A DNA stretch of 64,000 nucleotides from Ailurus styani (GCA_002007465.1 LNAC01000231.1:2516843-2580842), one strand, 5' to 3'. Shown: positions 24,616-46,770, counted from the first letter of the stretch. Notes: generated by a model not told the origin, from the sequence alone. Program-made: numbers and translations.

Positions 24616-25389
24616 GGGGTGTTTTAAGAATCAATTGAGATAATATATGTAAAGTGTTTGAGATGAATTAGTGTTCAATCATTGCCAGTCACTAATGTTT
24701 TTACATTATCATTGCTTTCATCACACTGTTTTAAATTGCAGACCAAATAGACCCTTTGCCTAGTAAATTAGGAAACTCATAATGAGCAGTGACTCTGCTG
24801 GTTTTATTATTATTGTGTCACAGGTGCCGTACAAAGTACATCAGTTAGCAGTAAATGAACATATAATAAAATACACTGAAAATAAAAGCATTCAATAAAT
24901 ATTTAATAAAGTGAATTTGGGTGCTTCTTTGTAGGTAGCTCCTACACAGACTGTTCCAGGATTCCCTAGTTCAGCTTGCTCTATTTTTGGGTTTTCTTGG
25001 GACTGCTTTTGTTGATCGGGTTCCCAAACCACTTTTGGTTATGGCAAAGCAGTCCTCACAGCCTTTGTTTCTAAGATGATACAACCAACATAGAGAACAT
25101 CTTTCTGTAAAGAAGTAGAAAGAAATAAGCCCACAGGCCATTCATTTGGCTCTGTAGTCTGAGTCTCATACTGAATGAAAGCAGCTGCAGCAATGTATTC
25201 CCCTGCCTTCTGGACCTGAACATATGCCTGCATTTAACCCTGGATATGGGTTAGAAATTAACATGGGGAAAATGCAATTTGGATTCTTTGCAGATTCACA
25301 AAGCCTCCTCTTTGGGGAAGACGTTCCCGCTTTTACATTCGGTCTATACCCCCATCCTCCTCTTTGACCTCGAAACCTCATATTTTATG

Positions 25390-25670
25390 AATACATTCAT
25401 TATGCATAGGTTTCGTTAGTTCAGCAATTATTTTTGCCAGTAGCTGCCATGTGCCAAGTACTATTCTGATGGTGGTGATATCGCATTAAGACAAGGCCCC
25501 TGCTTCACAGAACCTAAAGCATGGCATTTACCAGCTTGTACGATAATTTTTGCTTCTCTGTCTCCCGTGGTATATTGTGAGCTTCCTGATGGTGGGTGCA
25601 CTGTCTAATTGACCTTTGGATATCCAGTTCAATATGAGGTATGTGGTAGGTATTCGTACCTATGGATTAG
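25390..25670 (+). repeat. L2/MIR3-like relic
   Basis: Contains 'gtgccaagtactattctgat' and then 'tgagcttcctgatggtgggtg', both resembling dispersed L2-type consensus segments. Diverged; family tentative. Confidence 0.5.
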
Positions 25671-26444
25671 TATTCATACGAGGGACCCTCCTTGTTATAC
25701 TGGTGCTGAGAAATGGAACAGAATACCAGAGATCATGTATTGCTAGTCCATGAGGGGATCTGGCGCTAGATATGGTTTTGTTTTTTTTTTTTTGCTTACA
25801 AAGTGTTGTTTATCTGAATTTCAGTTAGGGCCAACCAATACATAACAATCCAGATTTCTCCCTTCTCTAGAAAAACCCACATTTCTGTATTGCACCAATC
25901 AGCTGCAGCTAATTGCCACTCAGTCTGCTCCTTAGATAGAGCCCGTCCTCTCCAGTTCCCTGTAACGATTCCCTGCTCTATTTCATGTATGTATGTGTAT
26001 ATGGGTATTGTATTTGTTTGCATAGATGTGTGGTGGGGAAAGAGCAAAATTCTTCGAATTCTACATAAATCCACTGAAAGTTTGTCTTTACAAGCTTATG
26101 AAAACTTGCCCTCAACTAGAAATACCCTATTCCTTTCTTTTTCTTTAGTGAGAGGAATGCCAACAAGGATTTGCGTTTGTTTGGAATATGTGATATATTG
26201 GGTCATCAGTCTAAATTGTATCCAAGCTGTTTTCTGCAGTTTCACAGTGGGTTTCCTGTCTTCCTCCAGTTATTTAGATGACTGCCAGTTACTCTTCTAC
26301 TGAGAAGTGTATCCCTGTCCAAAGTAAAAATACATTAAGATCTATCTGGTTTGGATTTATTTTTTCTTCTGGATGATTATTGAACTAACACGATTTATTT
26401 GCTTTGGTTTTGTCATGTGACATTAGACATTTTTGAAACCATAA

Positions 26445-34945
<8,501 letters not shown>

Positions 34946-36536
34946 ATCTTTTATCATTTACCATTCATTGTAGTATTTTCAGTTTGTTTATTTTGTTCAC
35001 CCTTCAAGACAAGAAGTAAAAGAAGTATAATTTCTGTAGTAATCAATGCTATAAAAACACTGAAGACTGCTTATTTCTTTAAAAAGACACATCCTACCAC
35101 TACCAAATTCAAAAAGAAGCCCAAGCATTAAAATATTTCAGGTAAGGAAGTAATTGTGACTTTTTTATATAAATCATTTTAGTTTTTGCTTCTTTCTTTT
35201 ACATTTTAATCTATACTCTTCTTGATAAATAATTATGACTGTAAAAATTGACTGAATCTTTCAATTATTTCTCAGTAGTTGAGAATTATAATTTCTCAGT
35301 AGTTTTCAATTATAATAATTGAAAAGCTGGACATTCACAAGATGGTTACATTTCAAAATATAGATAGATGGATTTATAAAGTATCTTTGCTAGGTTGCAT
35401 TAGACTAACAAGATAGTTCTGATATCCATTAAATGTTAACATAAATTATGGTGAACGAATGAAATGTGACCATCACAGAAAGTAAGCAGTTTGTCGTGGT
35501 GCTTGCTGGTGGTATTCTGTTTAAAAAAATGTGTTTGGAAGCATGAGAGTGGTTTATGCATCAGTTCATTGAGAAAGTGATTATATCCCTCCTACTGCAT
35601 CTGAGCAGCTCTAAGCAAAACAGCCATTTCTACATTTACCTATTATACTTGGACATTTGTTGCTGATCAGATTTTTTGCCTGGAGTTCTGTCCTCTCTAA
35701 TAGATTATCACATAGAACTGCATCCAGAGCAGGTAGCAGAGGAGGGAAAAAATAGTCATCCTCTAGAATTTCATTAAGTTGAAATCCAAGTCTAGAGTTG
35801 CATAGTTCCAGCGGGAGTTGCTCTCTAGGCATAAACTCACTTTGCTGAACCTGAGCATCTCCCTCTCTCTTCATCTCTAAAGTGCCCTGGAAAGCTTCCA
35901 TGTACCTAAAATGCCCTGTTCTGTCCATCTTGTTGACAATTTACCCAGTGGAAAACTGGAATGTACCACGGCCATCAAGATTCAGAAGTACCAGCACTTG
36001 TGGAAGTCATGCACTCAGAATTGCTTTGCAGCTTGGCTAGTGGATATGAAAATCTGTGGTAAAGTGAAGTAGCTTGCACCTCAGCATCAAAAATAATATG
36101 TGGAAAATCTTTGCTCTAAAGTTGGTTCTGGTAACAATCTCTTGAACCCTTATCCCCTAGTACCTCCATTTTCCTTTGAGTAGTAATTTTTTAAAAAAGA
36201 AAACACTTCACAATAGTTGAGAATTCAGTTTAAAATAACTGCTCTTAATCTCCATGTTGTTCTTTACCTTTTTCTTTTTGGCTTTTGTTTTGTTTTGTTC
36301 TGGATGGAGGAGAGACCAGGAATGAAGAGTAGTTAGCCAACAGTTGGAATCTGCCACTATCTACTTGGCTTTTTGTCTTAGAGATTCAAAAGGCTAGGTA
36401 GAACTTTATGATAAAAAGAAACGAAATAATCTAAGTGCTGTATTTAGTCAATTATTCCACTGTTTACTTTTTTTAAAAAAAATTATCTCAGGGAGAGCAA
36501 CCACTTTAAAAATCAAAGTCTGTCTGTCAGATCCTT

Positions 36537-36735
36537 TTTTTTTTTTAAAGATTTTATTTATTTATTTGACACACAGAGAGAGAAATCACAAGTAGGCAGA
36601 GAGGCAGGCAGAGAGAGGGGAGGAAGCAGGCTCCCTGCCGAGCAGAGAGCCCGATGCGGGCCTCGATCCCAGGACCCTGAGATCATGACCTGAGCCGAAA
36701 GCAGAGGCTTCAACCCACTGAGCCACCCAGGCGCC
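36537..36735 (-). mobile_element. Can-SINE, full length
   Basis: Minus-strand copy with a perfect 17-bp TSD CTGTCTGTCAGATCCTT at 36520-36536 and 36736-36752. Confidence 0.96.
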
Positions 36736-36821
36736 CTGTCTGTCAGATCCTTGATTAAGCCTCCAGACTGCCATCTCAGAGGGACCATTTTAGTAACAGA
36801 ACTGAAAGTCAGTGTTGTTTT

Positions 36822-37018
36822 TTTTTTTAAGATTTTTATTTATTTATTTATTTGACAGAGAGAGAGAGATCACAAGTAGGCAGAGAGGCAGGCAGAGAGA
36901 GGAGGAAGCAGGCTCCCCACTGAGCAGAGAGCCTGATGCAGGACTCGATCCCAGGACCCTGGATCATGACCTGAGCCAAAGGCAGAGGCTTTAACCCACT
37001 GAGCCATGCAGGTGCCCC
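36822..37018 (-). mobile_element. Can-SINE
   Basis: Minus-strand copy from poly(T) to gagccatgcaggtgcccc, only about 85 bp after the preceding SINE. No clean TSD seen. Confidence 0.92.
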
Positions 37019-37374
37019 ATGATCGCCAATGTTTGATGGCTGAAATTTACCTGAAATGTTTGTTGCCTTTGAAGCCACATACATCCACTTAAGTGATGAT
37101 TCTCAGCTACCTCTGAACATTTGGTGGTGTATGGAGGTGTCGTAGGTGGCCATAATAACTGGGAAGCTCCAATGGCAGTAAGAGGAAAAGAGTCAGAATC
37201 TCAAATAATTGTCCTACCCAAATGGTTAATATTGTGTCTCTGATGAAGCGTGGTATTTAGGGAACTTGTTCACTTCGGAAGTATCACGGGTAGTCACTAC
37301 CCCGTATGGCTTTAAGAAACAGGCTTCAGAATTGTAACTTTCTGTATCATGAAAAGAGTCAAGAACTTAATATC

Positions 37375-37500
37375 CAGATCAATGGTTTTCAGTCCTAGCT
37401 GCACATCAAAATTCCTGGGATGTTTCTAGAATTGAGCCCCCACCTCAGCAACTGACACTGAATTTTTGAATTCAGGCATTTGTATTTCTTAAACTCCCAA
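37375..37500. repeat. MER5-like DNA transposon relic
   Basis: 'atggttttcagtcctagctg' followed by 'cacatcaaaattcctgggat' resembles the ends of MER5-type hAT elements. Diverged. Confidence 0.5.
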
Positions 37501-37910
37501 GAACCATTTCTTGAGATGTTTGAGCTGTCTAAAATATGTATACGCAGCCAGTCCCAAGGCTGCAGCAAACTATGCGAGGCCAGCGGTATAGAATCCTGAG
37601 CCGTCTAGGTTTTAGTAGACCTCTAAGTTTCCACCATTCAGTGGATGTTCACATCCTCTCTAGAGCATTTCCATTTTTGTTATATGGCCTTTGCCTCTAA
37701 TGACAAAGCAGTTCTAATACAACAGTGGTACAGTGTTAGAAAACTCTCCTTCATGAATATAGGTTCTCAAAACCAACAAAAGCAGAGAAGACAAATGGGA
37801 ATAATACATGACAGAAAGGAGGACCAAGATAAATAGTGGGTGGGGGCAGTGTCATGCACACACCTGCAAATGTAGGCACTGGCACACTCTCAATTAGAGC
37901 CTCAAGATGA

Positions 37911-37953
<43 letters not shown>
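37911..37953. repeat. (CA)n microsatellite
   Basis: About 21 uninterrupted CA units; long enough to be variable between individuals. Confidence 0.97.
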
Positions 37954-37957
<4 letters not shown>

Positions 37958-38136
37958 ACCAGTTAGTGGATTTGTACACAGTTATCTGTTCTGCAAAGCT
38001 TCCCATGTGGTGTGCCCCAAATTCTCTAGGAATGATAGGTGCCAACTGACTCTGCTGTCCAAACCAAGATGAGAAGGCATATACAAGAGTTGTGAGAATG
38101 CCCCCAGAAATACAGAGCATTGATCCCTGTGTGTTT

Positions 38137-38317
38137 TTTTTAAAGGATTTTCTTTATTTCTTCATGACAGACAGAGAGAGAAAGGGAGGCAGAGACAGAG
38201 GGAGAAGTTGACTCCCCACTGAGCAGGGAGCCCAATGCGGGCCTTGATCCCAGGACCCTGGGATCACAACCCCAGCTGAAGGCAAACACTTAACCGACTG
38301 AGCCACCCAGGCGCCCC
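38137..38317 (-). mobile_element. Can-SINE
   Basis: Minus-strand copy ending gccacccaggcgcccc. Flanks GATCCCTGTGTG and GATCCCTTGTGT form an imperfect TSD. Confidence 0.92.
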
Positions 38318-41300
38318 GATCCCTTGTGTATTTAACAAACATTGTAACGTGGTGGCTGTTAGGTGCAGACAAAATGAAATTCAGTTTTTACTCTTTTAGC
38401 ACTTTCAATTGGTTCATTGACCCGGATGAACAAGTAAACAGCTAACGCTAATAGGTATTCTTACTGAAGTGTCAAAACAAACAAACAAACAAAAAGGCTT
38501 GTAGCTGCAATTTATTTTTATTGGACACCTGATAGCATGTTGGATTCCCCTAAGAAAACAATAAAATCCCAAGACATTTTTGCCTGGAATGAGACCATAA
38601 ATAAATACATACGTGTATACAGGCATGCCGCATATACCTCCACGGTATCTGGTGACCTGAATAAAAAAGGAGAGACTTACCAAGGGACGTCTGGGCTGCT
38701 CAAAACACCAGCTGCCTCCTTGGATCTCTCGTTAGGAATTAAATTAAGTCATCCTCGCAACAGGGATATTAATCTCACCTATGAACTTCTAAGGCATTGG
38801 TTTTAGAGAAGAATTCAATCCAGGCACTCCATATATGGGACCCCAGTAAGAAACTGAGGAGGGGAGACGGGACTGACTTGGCTCCTGCTCCCACGTTCTA
38901 GGGGATTTGGGGTCACTCTGACAGCTTCTCTGAAGTTAGGGAGGCAACTTTACCATAGAGTTGAGTTCCAGGGAGACGCTTTCCAGCTCTACACTACCCG
39001 CCGCATAGCCCACTTTCCGGTGTGTGCCCACATGTAAGCACACCCCTCTCCCACACTAGTGTACAGTGAGACATGCACCCAGCCTCAGGGAATTCAGACC
39101 TGCTGCTATCTCATGGGACTGCTGGGGGAGAGGATTTGGGAGATGGTCTTAGCAAACTGCCAGGAAGCGCAAAGCAGCCTTCTCCCTTGCTGCCTTCTCC
39201 CTGGAACTTGAGGCTGTGGTACATCTCTCCCTACATCATCATCCCTTACTCTTCCTTTATAGACGTTAACCATATCTATAGGCTGTTAACAGAGATGGTA
39301 CCCAAGACCTCAGACAGAGCGTCCCCTGTTTCGTCTTCCCCTCCCCTTTGATCCTGTTTCTTGCTTTATCTTTGTTGTACAAAGCTAGTTCTAAAAGAGG
39401 AACACCTTGGTTTCTTTGTTCATCAAGGGAACAAAGTCCCCCAACTATTGAGACAAGGAATTTTCTCCTATTTGTACCTTTAAAGCTGTGCTATTTAAAC
39501 ATGACACTGACTAGAAATTCAAACAAGCAAACCTTATTGTAGAAAATTCCGTTGCATGCACATTCTTGGGCGTAGGAAAGGGTGTCTTTGGTAATTTGGC
39601 CTGGATTTAAGAAAAAAAAAAATTTAGTTGGCTATTTTTAAGCATAACTGACTCAAACTCATAAAACAAAGGAAAATTCAGTGCTGAGCCTGGAATGTGT
39701 ATTGGCCTGCATTCTGCAACCTTCATTTCAGTCCGTGGGGTAGAGTTGCGACACTGTTATTTAATCAGCTGCCAGTGAAATTTGGTATGTCAGTTTGGTA
39801 GCGAAGCCCTAATTCCAAATATTCACGCACTGTTTGTAGCTATATTCGGGTAGCACTCCAGCCCACTTTCATCTGGTAGTCACGCTTTGGGTCAGATGCT
39901 CTAACTGAAGGTAAGGATTGGAGAGAAAGTGGTGGAGAATATCAGAAAGTGAGAAAAGCTGTCCTACAATATTGATTTTACAGAGCTTGAGCTAAGCTGC
40001 TTTTGTATCTATGTTAACAAACAAGACTTGTTACGTGATTATCAAAGGCTGACAAATAACATTTGTTCCTTTCTGAGGTTGTCCAACATACTGTACCGTG
40101 AAAGTCAGCAAGTCAGCTTTTTCAGTTCATGTGGAAAGTACCTGTCTTAACCTATGCGTTTGAGAATTAAAAGGGTGTAAGGGGCAGAGAGAAGCTCATC
40201 AGTTTGCACACTGAATTCAAATGGCTTAGTAAGGGAAGAGAATTTAAGAGTTGCTTTTTTTTTTTGAAAATAACTTATAGAGTCTGTTATTCCTTAAAGT
40301 CAGGAAATTCAGTTTAGCATCTAGTTTATAATTTACTTTCTTCTTTTTCATGAATATGTGCAGCTTTTGCACAATCCATGTCATTCCCTCTGTATCATGA
40401 ATTCCTGGACAGATAAAGCAGAGCTCAACCTTTTAAATAGAACAACCTATGTAGCAGCCTAAATCAGTCGTTTAGAACTTCACAGGGGGAATGTCACATA
40501 ACAAGTCAGCAAAATGAGTTTATTCTGGATTTTAGGTGACTCTTAGGAATCTGAGCAACTTTACCTTGGGGAGGAAAAAAAAGCATATCTGCTGAGGCAC
40601 CAGGGCCGCTGCACGGAGGGTCTTAGCCTTATTCTAACTGCTTCGGCTCCATATAGTGAAAATACCCACTGTGAAGCAGCCAAAAGAGATAGTTGACGAA
40701 AAGTTAGGATCCCCCAGCCTTGGATGTCACAAGCTCTTTGTCTGAAGTCCTGCTATTTGTAGAAAGTAGATGGATTCAGAAAAGCAAAGTAAACTCAAAA
40801 TAGATAAGAAAGAATGAAGTCGTGCTTCTCTTCCTGTGCAAAATATGTCAATGGCGACAACATCGATAAAAGAATAATGGTGTGAGGGCCGAGGACAGCC
40901 ATTGGGGTGGGTACTATATTTGTGTCTGTCATGGACTTCGTGAGAGACCTTGGTGTGGCCATGGGTCTGGCTGGCTCTGCAGAGTGCTCTGATCACAGTT
41001 TCACAGGGCTGCCGGGAACTGTGGCTTTGGGCCTCGCTGTTTGTACCTTCGTCTTTAGATTCTTTACCATAGTCTTCCCACATCATGATGACACATTTCT
41101 TTTCACCTGCACACCAACCCATACAGTTAGCACCCACCCAGTCTCCCATTCTGATCACCCCGCCATCTCCCCACTCCATGTCCCATGAAACTGATTCTTT
41201 TCCCAAGCTCCAGTCAAAGCTTACCTATATTTATTTGTTCCTCCCAGTCCTTTCTATGTGCTAGCTCTTCTTTTATGTGCCAAGGTGGGACTAGCCAGTA

Positions 41301-44073
41301 ACTGCTTCCTCTGTCAATGAAATGTTATTAGACAGTTACAAACTAGAAATACAGTGCATCCACCTATTGGTGATAAATCTAGCATTTCTGGTAGGAGGCA
41401 CAGGTGGGCTGGCAACTCGAAAGGAAGGCATGTGGGGGAGGGAAAGGGAGTAGGGACTTCTTGCTGTGTCTTCAAGTTGTAACCGCTAAAGGGCCTCTCT
41501 CTCACCCTGCTTTACTCCTGAACTTCTTCCGAGGGAGAAATGACTCAGGGTGGCCCTCTTGTGGTGGACCAGAATTCCCGAGGCCTTTTCCTGAAAGAAG
41601 AGGTAGCTCTAGAACGATGGGTCGCGTTATTATTTAGATTTTGTTGTCATCATTATCCAAAGCTCCCAAGTCAAGAATCTGGAAATAATATAATGAGGGT
41701 GCTAAAAACTAATTTGAGAACAGTAAGCAAGATCTATCTCTAATTTTAAATAGTCCATACTCCTAAAATGTTTTATTGTTTTGTTTCTTCAGAACACAGT
41801 CCAGTACTTAAAAAGAACAGTTAGTTTAAGACTCTTTGTTTTGAATACTTCTGTCATCTGGAAATGCCTGTACATAAGCCCCATGACAGATCTGCTTGGC
41901 GGAAACCTCTGCTGACATGCCACCAACCCTCAGAATAGAGGAGAGCGCCAACATCCCATGATTCTAGGGGGAAAACATCCAACACTGGGGAGAGAGCACA
42001 TTCGCTGAAAATAATCTAAATATGTGACAATCGAATACTCTGTGTGCGACTCTCATAATCTTATAACCCCAAACAGATTCTTGTAAGTATCAAAATTATA
42101 TTGCTTTTGCTAAGACAGAATCCAAACCCTGTCATTCTTGGACGAAAATAACCCAGGACCCAATTTGAGAGAACTAGCTGTGGAGCTTTGTAAAAATTAA
42201 GAAACACTGGCCTCATCACCTGATTCCAAAGTCTGGGGGAATGTTCCAGCTTTCGTGATTTTTTTTTTTTAATCATTCTATGAGTGATTGCAGGGTACAG
42301 CAAGGCTGGGACTTAACCCTAAAGTATGGTCCCCTTGGTGGTCTTGGTGGGGACCACGAGGAGAGGCTCTTCGCATGTGTTTGTAAGTTTATTTTTGGGT
42401 AGTAGACGACTCAGGATATGGGCAGTCCTGCCACAGTTTACATTTCAGGAATCGTCAGCATTGACCGAGCTTGTTGTGAACAAGGATTTGGCTTATTCTT
42501 CTGGGCCTTAGGATCCCACAGTTTACCTGGCACAGAGTTGGCGCTCACAAATATTTGTTAAATGGAACATTAATTGGAGTGCCCAAGACCTCTCCCTAAA
42601 GAATGGAAGATAATTTAAGAGTCAAGAGAGTTCTACGAAGCACCCAAGATCATGTATCATAAAGTATTTTGAAAATTGCAAAAGGCATTATTCAAAAAGG
42701 GTCTCCTCTAATAGTCTCTAAGTTTTAATATGCGTAAGAATGAGTTCAGTTTTCCGAAGTCATAGCTTTTCCAATTGTCTCTCTTTCCTCGCCAAGGAGA
42801 ATAGAAATACGATACCCTTTCAACTGGTAAATATGTTCGAAGAATAAAAGGGAAGGGACAGAAAAAACTGTACAAACCAGAAGTCAGAAGCCACCAGCCT
42901 CATACACAGCCAGAGTTGCCATAGCATAAAGAAAGTAAATAAATGACTGCTTTGCAAGTCTTCAAGATCATCATTCAGATGAAAACTATAAATTAAATGT
43001 GTGCTGGCCTACTAAAGACAAAGGTAGAATGTTTATCCCCAGATTTTCTTGAACCACCAAATTAAAATCCTTTTATCTTTGCATTTGGACCCAAGATGTA
43101 GATTATCTCAGGACGCAGGCCTCTTTACATAGGCAGTCATCAAGATAAATACTCTGCTATGTGACTCCTCTGTTATACTCAGAGGAAGGAGTATCATCTC
43201 CCACGCGTGGACTTAGAAGAAGATTGAATTTAGAAGTTGACGAGGCCAGAAATCAACCTCTCATGCCCCAAAGCCTTTTCTCTCGGTTCTGTTCCCTTCC
43301 CTTGAACTCCTTGGAATTTTAAACTTCAAGGCACTCCACCAAGAATGAGAAGACCAAGATTCTATTCCCGGCCTGCTAGGAAGTGGCTCTGTGACCTTGA
43401 GCCGATGATGCAGCATCAGAGCCTCTTTCTTCAGCTGTAAAACGAGAGGGTTGGCTCGAGGCTGTCAGAGGTCCTTTCTGGCTCTAAAACTCCCTACACC
43501 TAGAAGTATCTGCTGTGACATCTATGCACTCAGTGTTCTTGTTTCACCCCTTCCAAAATGTTTGAGTCTGTGGTCTAAGATTATTATGCATAGAGACCTT
43601 TGCAAGTCCTTTTGGGGATTTTCTGTTTTGTTTCTTGACACCTAGCTGGTGTTGCTGCATTTACTTTACATGAAATATCATTTTATTCATGTCCTTACAT
43701 ATCAGTTCTACATTGAGATAGGATTAGTATGGCACCAGATTTGCATGATTCTTCCAAATTCTCTCCAAGACACAGCAATGATTTGGGCCAATTTCATATT
43801 TGAAGACAAAATATATAAATTGGTTTAAAAGCAATCTAGATTATACCTCAAATTGTATTTTTGCTGTAAGGTTTTCAGTCATCTTGCCATCAGCTTGAAA
43901 ATGTCAGGCACTTCAAGATATCTGAATATCCCTGAAGGCCTGAGTACACCCGCATCGGTCCTTTTAGGTACCTAACAGTAGGAACTTTTCTTAAAGTTTT
44001 CTTAAATGTTTTTAGTGGAAAGATTCAAAAACACCTGTGCTGCATATTTATTGCCTTCCTATGCTTTCATCAT

Positions 44074-44099
44074 ACACACACACACACACACACACACAT
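44074..44099. repeat. (CA)n microsatellite
   Basis: Thirteen CA units in intergenic DNA. Confidence 0.95.
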
Positions 44100-44579
44100 A
44101 TGGTTGGTAAACACTAGAATAAGTGATAGACGTGATGTGAAATTCTTATCAAAATTCCTAGTTTTTGGTTCTGCGTAATTTCAGCTGAGCTTTACCATGA
44201 CAAGAAGCAGATGAAGCGCCTGTGATAAATAATTACTGGGACTTCCATGAAGAGGACATTGGAATCAATCCTATTGAATGATACTATAGAGGATAGCCCA
44301 ACATCATTTCTCCCATAACCAGCCACATATTATCTGAAGTTCCGATAGGATTTAGAAAACAGTCTTAATTTTATTTACAAAGGACACATGGAAGTGAAGA
44401 GGTGTGGAGTGGAAGAGAGTTTAGGGGGGAAGTGTTACCAGATAATTCTGTATAGGTGTTCTGGGGCAATCCTTTTCCCCACCCCCGGATTTTCCTCCTC
44501 TCCGGGTAAGGATAGAAGCAGGAATAAGCTATCATTTTGGGGGTGCCTGGCACTAAAAGTATCCCCTCACCCTCTGACA

Positions 44580-44910
44580 ACAACCTCATGAAGTAAACAT
44601 AATTATCCCTTTATAGAAGAAACACACTCAGAATTTCCCACAGATGAGTGATGGCAGTAGGATGGAAACCAAGATCTCCGGGACAAAATTCCCCAGCCTC
44701 CAGTTAGAGAAACAGGTTCCAAGCCCTACTCCTCCACATGGGCATCTTTCTGTGAACTTCGACAAGATACTTTATATCTCGGGCGTTTATCAGTAAGACT
44801 GGGTGAATAATATCAACAGATCTATTTGCCATGAGAGTGAACTAGGATAAAGATATATTCCAAGTACTTAGTGCAGAGCTTTGCCGAGAGCTGTCTCTCC
44901 ATGAGTAATT
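44580..44910 (+). repeat. L2/MIR-like relics
   Basis: 'ctcatgaagtaaacataatt' with 'cctttatagaagaaac' resembles the L2/MIR3 'tgaggtaggtattattatcc' block; about 44740-44910 resembles a MIR 3' part. Diverged. Confidence 0.45.
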
Positions 44911-44919
44911 GCTATTATT

Positions 44920-45129
44920 ATTTTTTTTTTAAGATTTTTTTTTATTTATTCATTTGACACAGAGAGAGAGATTACAAGTAGGCAGAAAGGCAGGAGAGAG
45001 AGAGGAGAGAGGAGGAAGCAGGCTCCCCGCTGAGCAGAGAGCCCGATGCGGGCCTCGATCCCAGGACCCCGGGATCATGACCTGAGCCGAAGGCAGCGGC
45101 TTTAACCCACTGAGCCACCCAGGCGCCCT
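44920..45129 (-). mobile_element. Can-SINE, full length
   Basis: Minus-strand copy with a perfect 16-bp TSD AGTAATTGCTATTATT at 44904-44919 and 45130-45145. It is the last repeat before the candidate KIAA0408 promoter. Confidence 0.96.
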
Positions 45130-45943
45130 AGTAATTGCTATTATTGCTGTAACTATTATGTTATCGCTTTTGAAATCACGATGCCAGGCTTTCAAAACAC
45201 AGCATGATTTCCTTCAATTGCACTAAGTGCTACCATGAGCAAGTTACTATTACTAAACTTTTGAGCTCCCCACAAAATACTCGTCTGGAAGCAGACAAAA
45301 GGAGAAAAAAATCATGTGAATGTGAGTGTGCAATGTTTTAATTTGTGAGCAGAGGCACGTGTGTACAAGTTCACGCACAACCTGGAAACGCTGCCAAGCA
45401 GGCATCTCTTCCAGCATATCCAGGATAGATCGATTTGGCCATGGTCGAGGGGGCCTCTCCACATGCCCGGGCTGCGGTACACCTCAGCTGAAAGCAAGCA
45501 CACGGATATCTCGTTGTTGTTGTCGTCGTTGTTGTTTTGCCCCCATAATCAATGTCATTCTTTCCCTTGGTCTCTGACTTCCTGTGGCCGAAAGACATCA
45601 CTATACAGACAGCAAGCTGTCATAGAAACGCAAAACGTATGAGGTTGGTCTTTCCCTATGTCCCACTTCTGCTTTATTTAAAGACGGATGTCGGATACGT
45701 TTTCACCAATCTCTGGAGACGGCTCCCCGGGTTGCTCTGCCACATCCAGACACCTACTTGTCAAGACACTGAAGAGTGCTTTCTGACTCTAGCTGTAAAG
45801 GGGAAAGATAGAGGTATGCAAGGAGATAATTCTTGCCTGTAAAAAGTGAGTTGACTTTTCCAAATAAAATCTAAAGTTGGCCATTGTCATCGTGTGATAT
45901 TAACACCAGCTCTTTTGGCAAGTTTGAAAATACTGGGCTCCAT

Positions 45944-46062
45944 TATAAAAGCTAAAAATGTCCTGGACTTGGAGTTGTTTACCCAGAGGATGAGCTGCTC
46001 TAAAGTTACAGAGCTCTGGTTGGAAGAGTGGCTTGAAGGCCGCCTCCAAGTAACTGACGTCA
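45944..46062 (+). promoter_or_regulatory. Candidate KIAA0408 promoter with TATA-like box and CRE
   Basis: TATAAAAG at 45944-45951 and a perfect palindromic cAMP response element TGACGTCA at 46055-46062 lie on the strand and side expected for KIAA0408. The segment is repeat-free and more GC-rich than its flanks. About 280 bp after the CRE a consensus donor (AAAAAG|GTATGT at 46341) suggests a first exon. Which box drives initiation, and whether the start is before or after the CRE, cannot be read from sequence alone. CREB/ATF binding is the known function of this motif. Confidence 0.45.
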
Positions 46063-46340
46063 CAGTAGCTTCAGCTGCTGCTGTGACACCGAGCTGAGCA
46101 GCTTTTTGATTTGTGAAAGGGCTGAAGGTTTCTAAGGGACTTGTCAGTACCTTTCTGTTGAATGGTGGGACGGATTTTGCACTCCCATTTCTTGCAAAGA
46201 AGCAAGATTCACCGAGCTGAGACTTTAACCTTTAAGAAAACAACAACAACAACAAAACGACAACAAAAAACCTAGCTCTCCTTCCATTGCTAGGTTGACC
46301 AGTGCTGGAGCATCCAAGGATTTCTCCCCAGAACAAAAAG
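46063..46340 (+). other. KIAA0408: Candidate KIAA0408 5' untranslated exon
   Basis: The donor GTATGT at 46341 follows AACAAAAAG, a close match to consensus, and no coding frame fits the preceding sequence, so this would be a non-coding first exon. The start is unknown and is placed here only after the CRE; the exon may start as early as about 45975 if the TATA-like box at 45944 is used. A (CAA)n-like run lies at about 46238-46270. It would splice to the acceptor at 52709. Confidence 0.35.
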
Positions 46341-46770
46341 GTATGTTTCTTTCTAGCAGTTTGAAATCAAGTGACTCATTGTGGCAAAATATAGAGGGGC
46401 TGCTGCTGACGTGGTTTCAACTATGGAGGGTTAGGTCCACATCTGTCTCTTTCAGTGTCTGTGTCTGGGCTTAAAAACAGTGGGTGGGGTGGAGTAGCGG
46501 ATTTTACTGACTCCCAGGGAAGCGGAGGTTCAGCTGCCGTGAGCGGATTGCTCAACTCTGGGCTCACAGTGACATCCACCCTCTGAAACGGTGTTTTTCA
46601 AACACTGCTTCTCAGTACTTTGAGCAGCACTTTGCCTACTGTGGGATTTCACTAAATGTATTTACTAGAATGCTGTTTTTCATCAGGATGAAGACGGTTT
46701 ACATTTACAGAGTAAAGTTCACACCCCTGGAGATTGTTGGTATTTGAAAATTACAATAAAAATAAATGTA

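Larger units (their letters stand above)
34946..45930 (+). other. MTCL3 3'UTR and intergenic region
   Basis: After the MTCL3 stop comes AT-rich DNA that starts as 3'UTR; I could not fix the transcript end (ATTAAA at 35127-35132 and AATAAA at 38560-38565 are candidates only). The block contains Can-SINEs at 36537, 36822, 38137 and 44920, (CA)n at 37911 and 44074, a MER5-like relic about 37375-37500, L2/MIR-like relics about 42440-42572, 43340-43460, 44580-44700 and 44740-44910. Nothing coding is recognised at 38830-41200 despite some open frames; 42600-43300 and 43520-44050 show nothing identifiable. Confidence 0.6.

Noticed and set aside
35611..35928. 105-residue minus-strand open frame
   Set aside because: It lies antisense in the MTCL3 3'UTR or just beyond it; no family was recognised and no second exon or signal is seen.
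38560..38565. AATAAA as the MTCL3 poly(A) signal
   Set aside because: It is 3.6 kb after the stop with two SINEs between, and no downstream GT-rich element is clear; left only as a candidate in the intergenic entry.
40727..41206. 159-residue minus-strand open frame, overlapped by a 93-residue plus-strand frame
   Set aside because: No recognisable family, no splice signals or poly(A) signal nearby, and composition as for non-coding DNA. A decayed pseudogene cannot be excluded.
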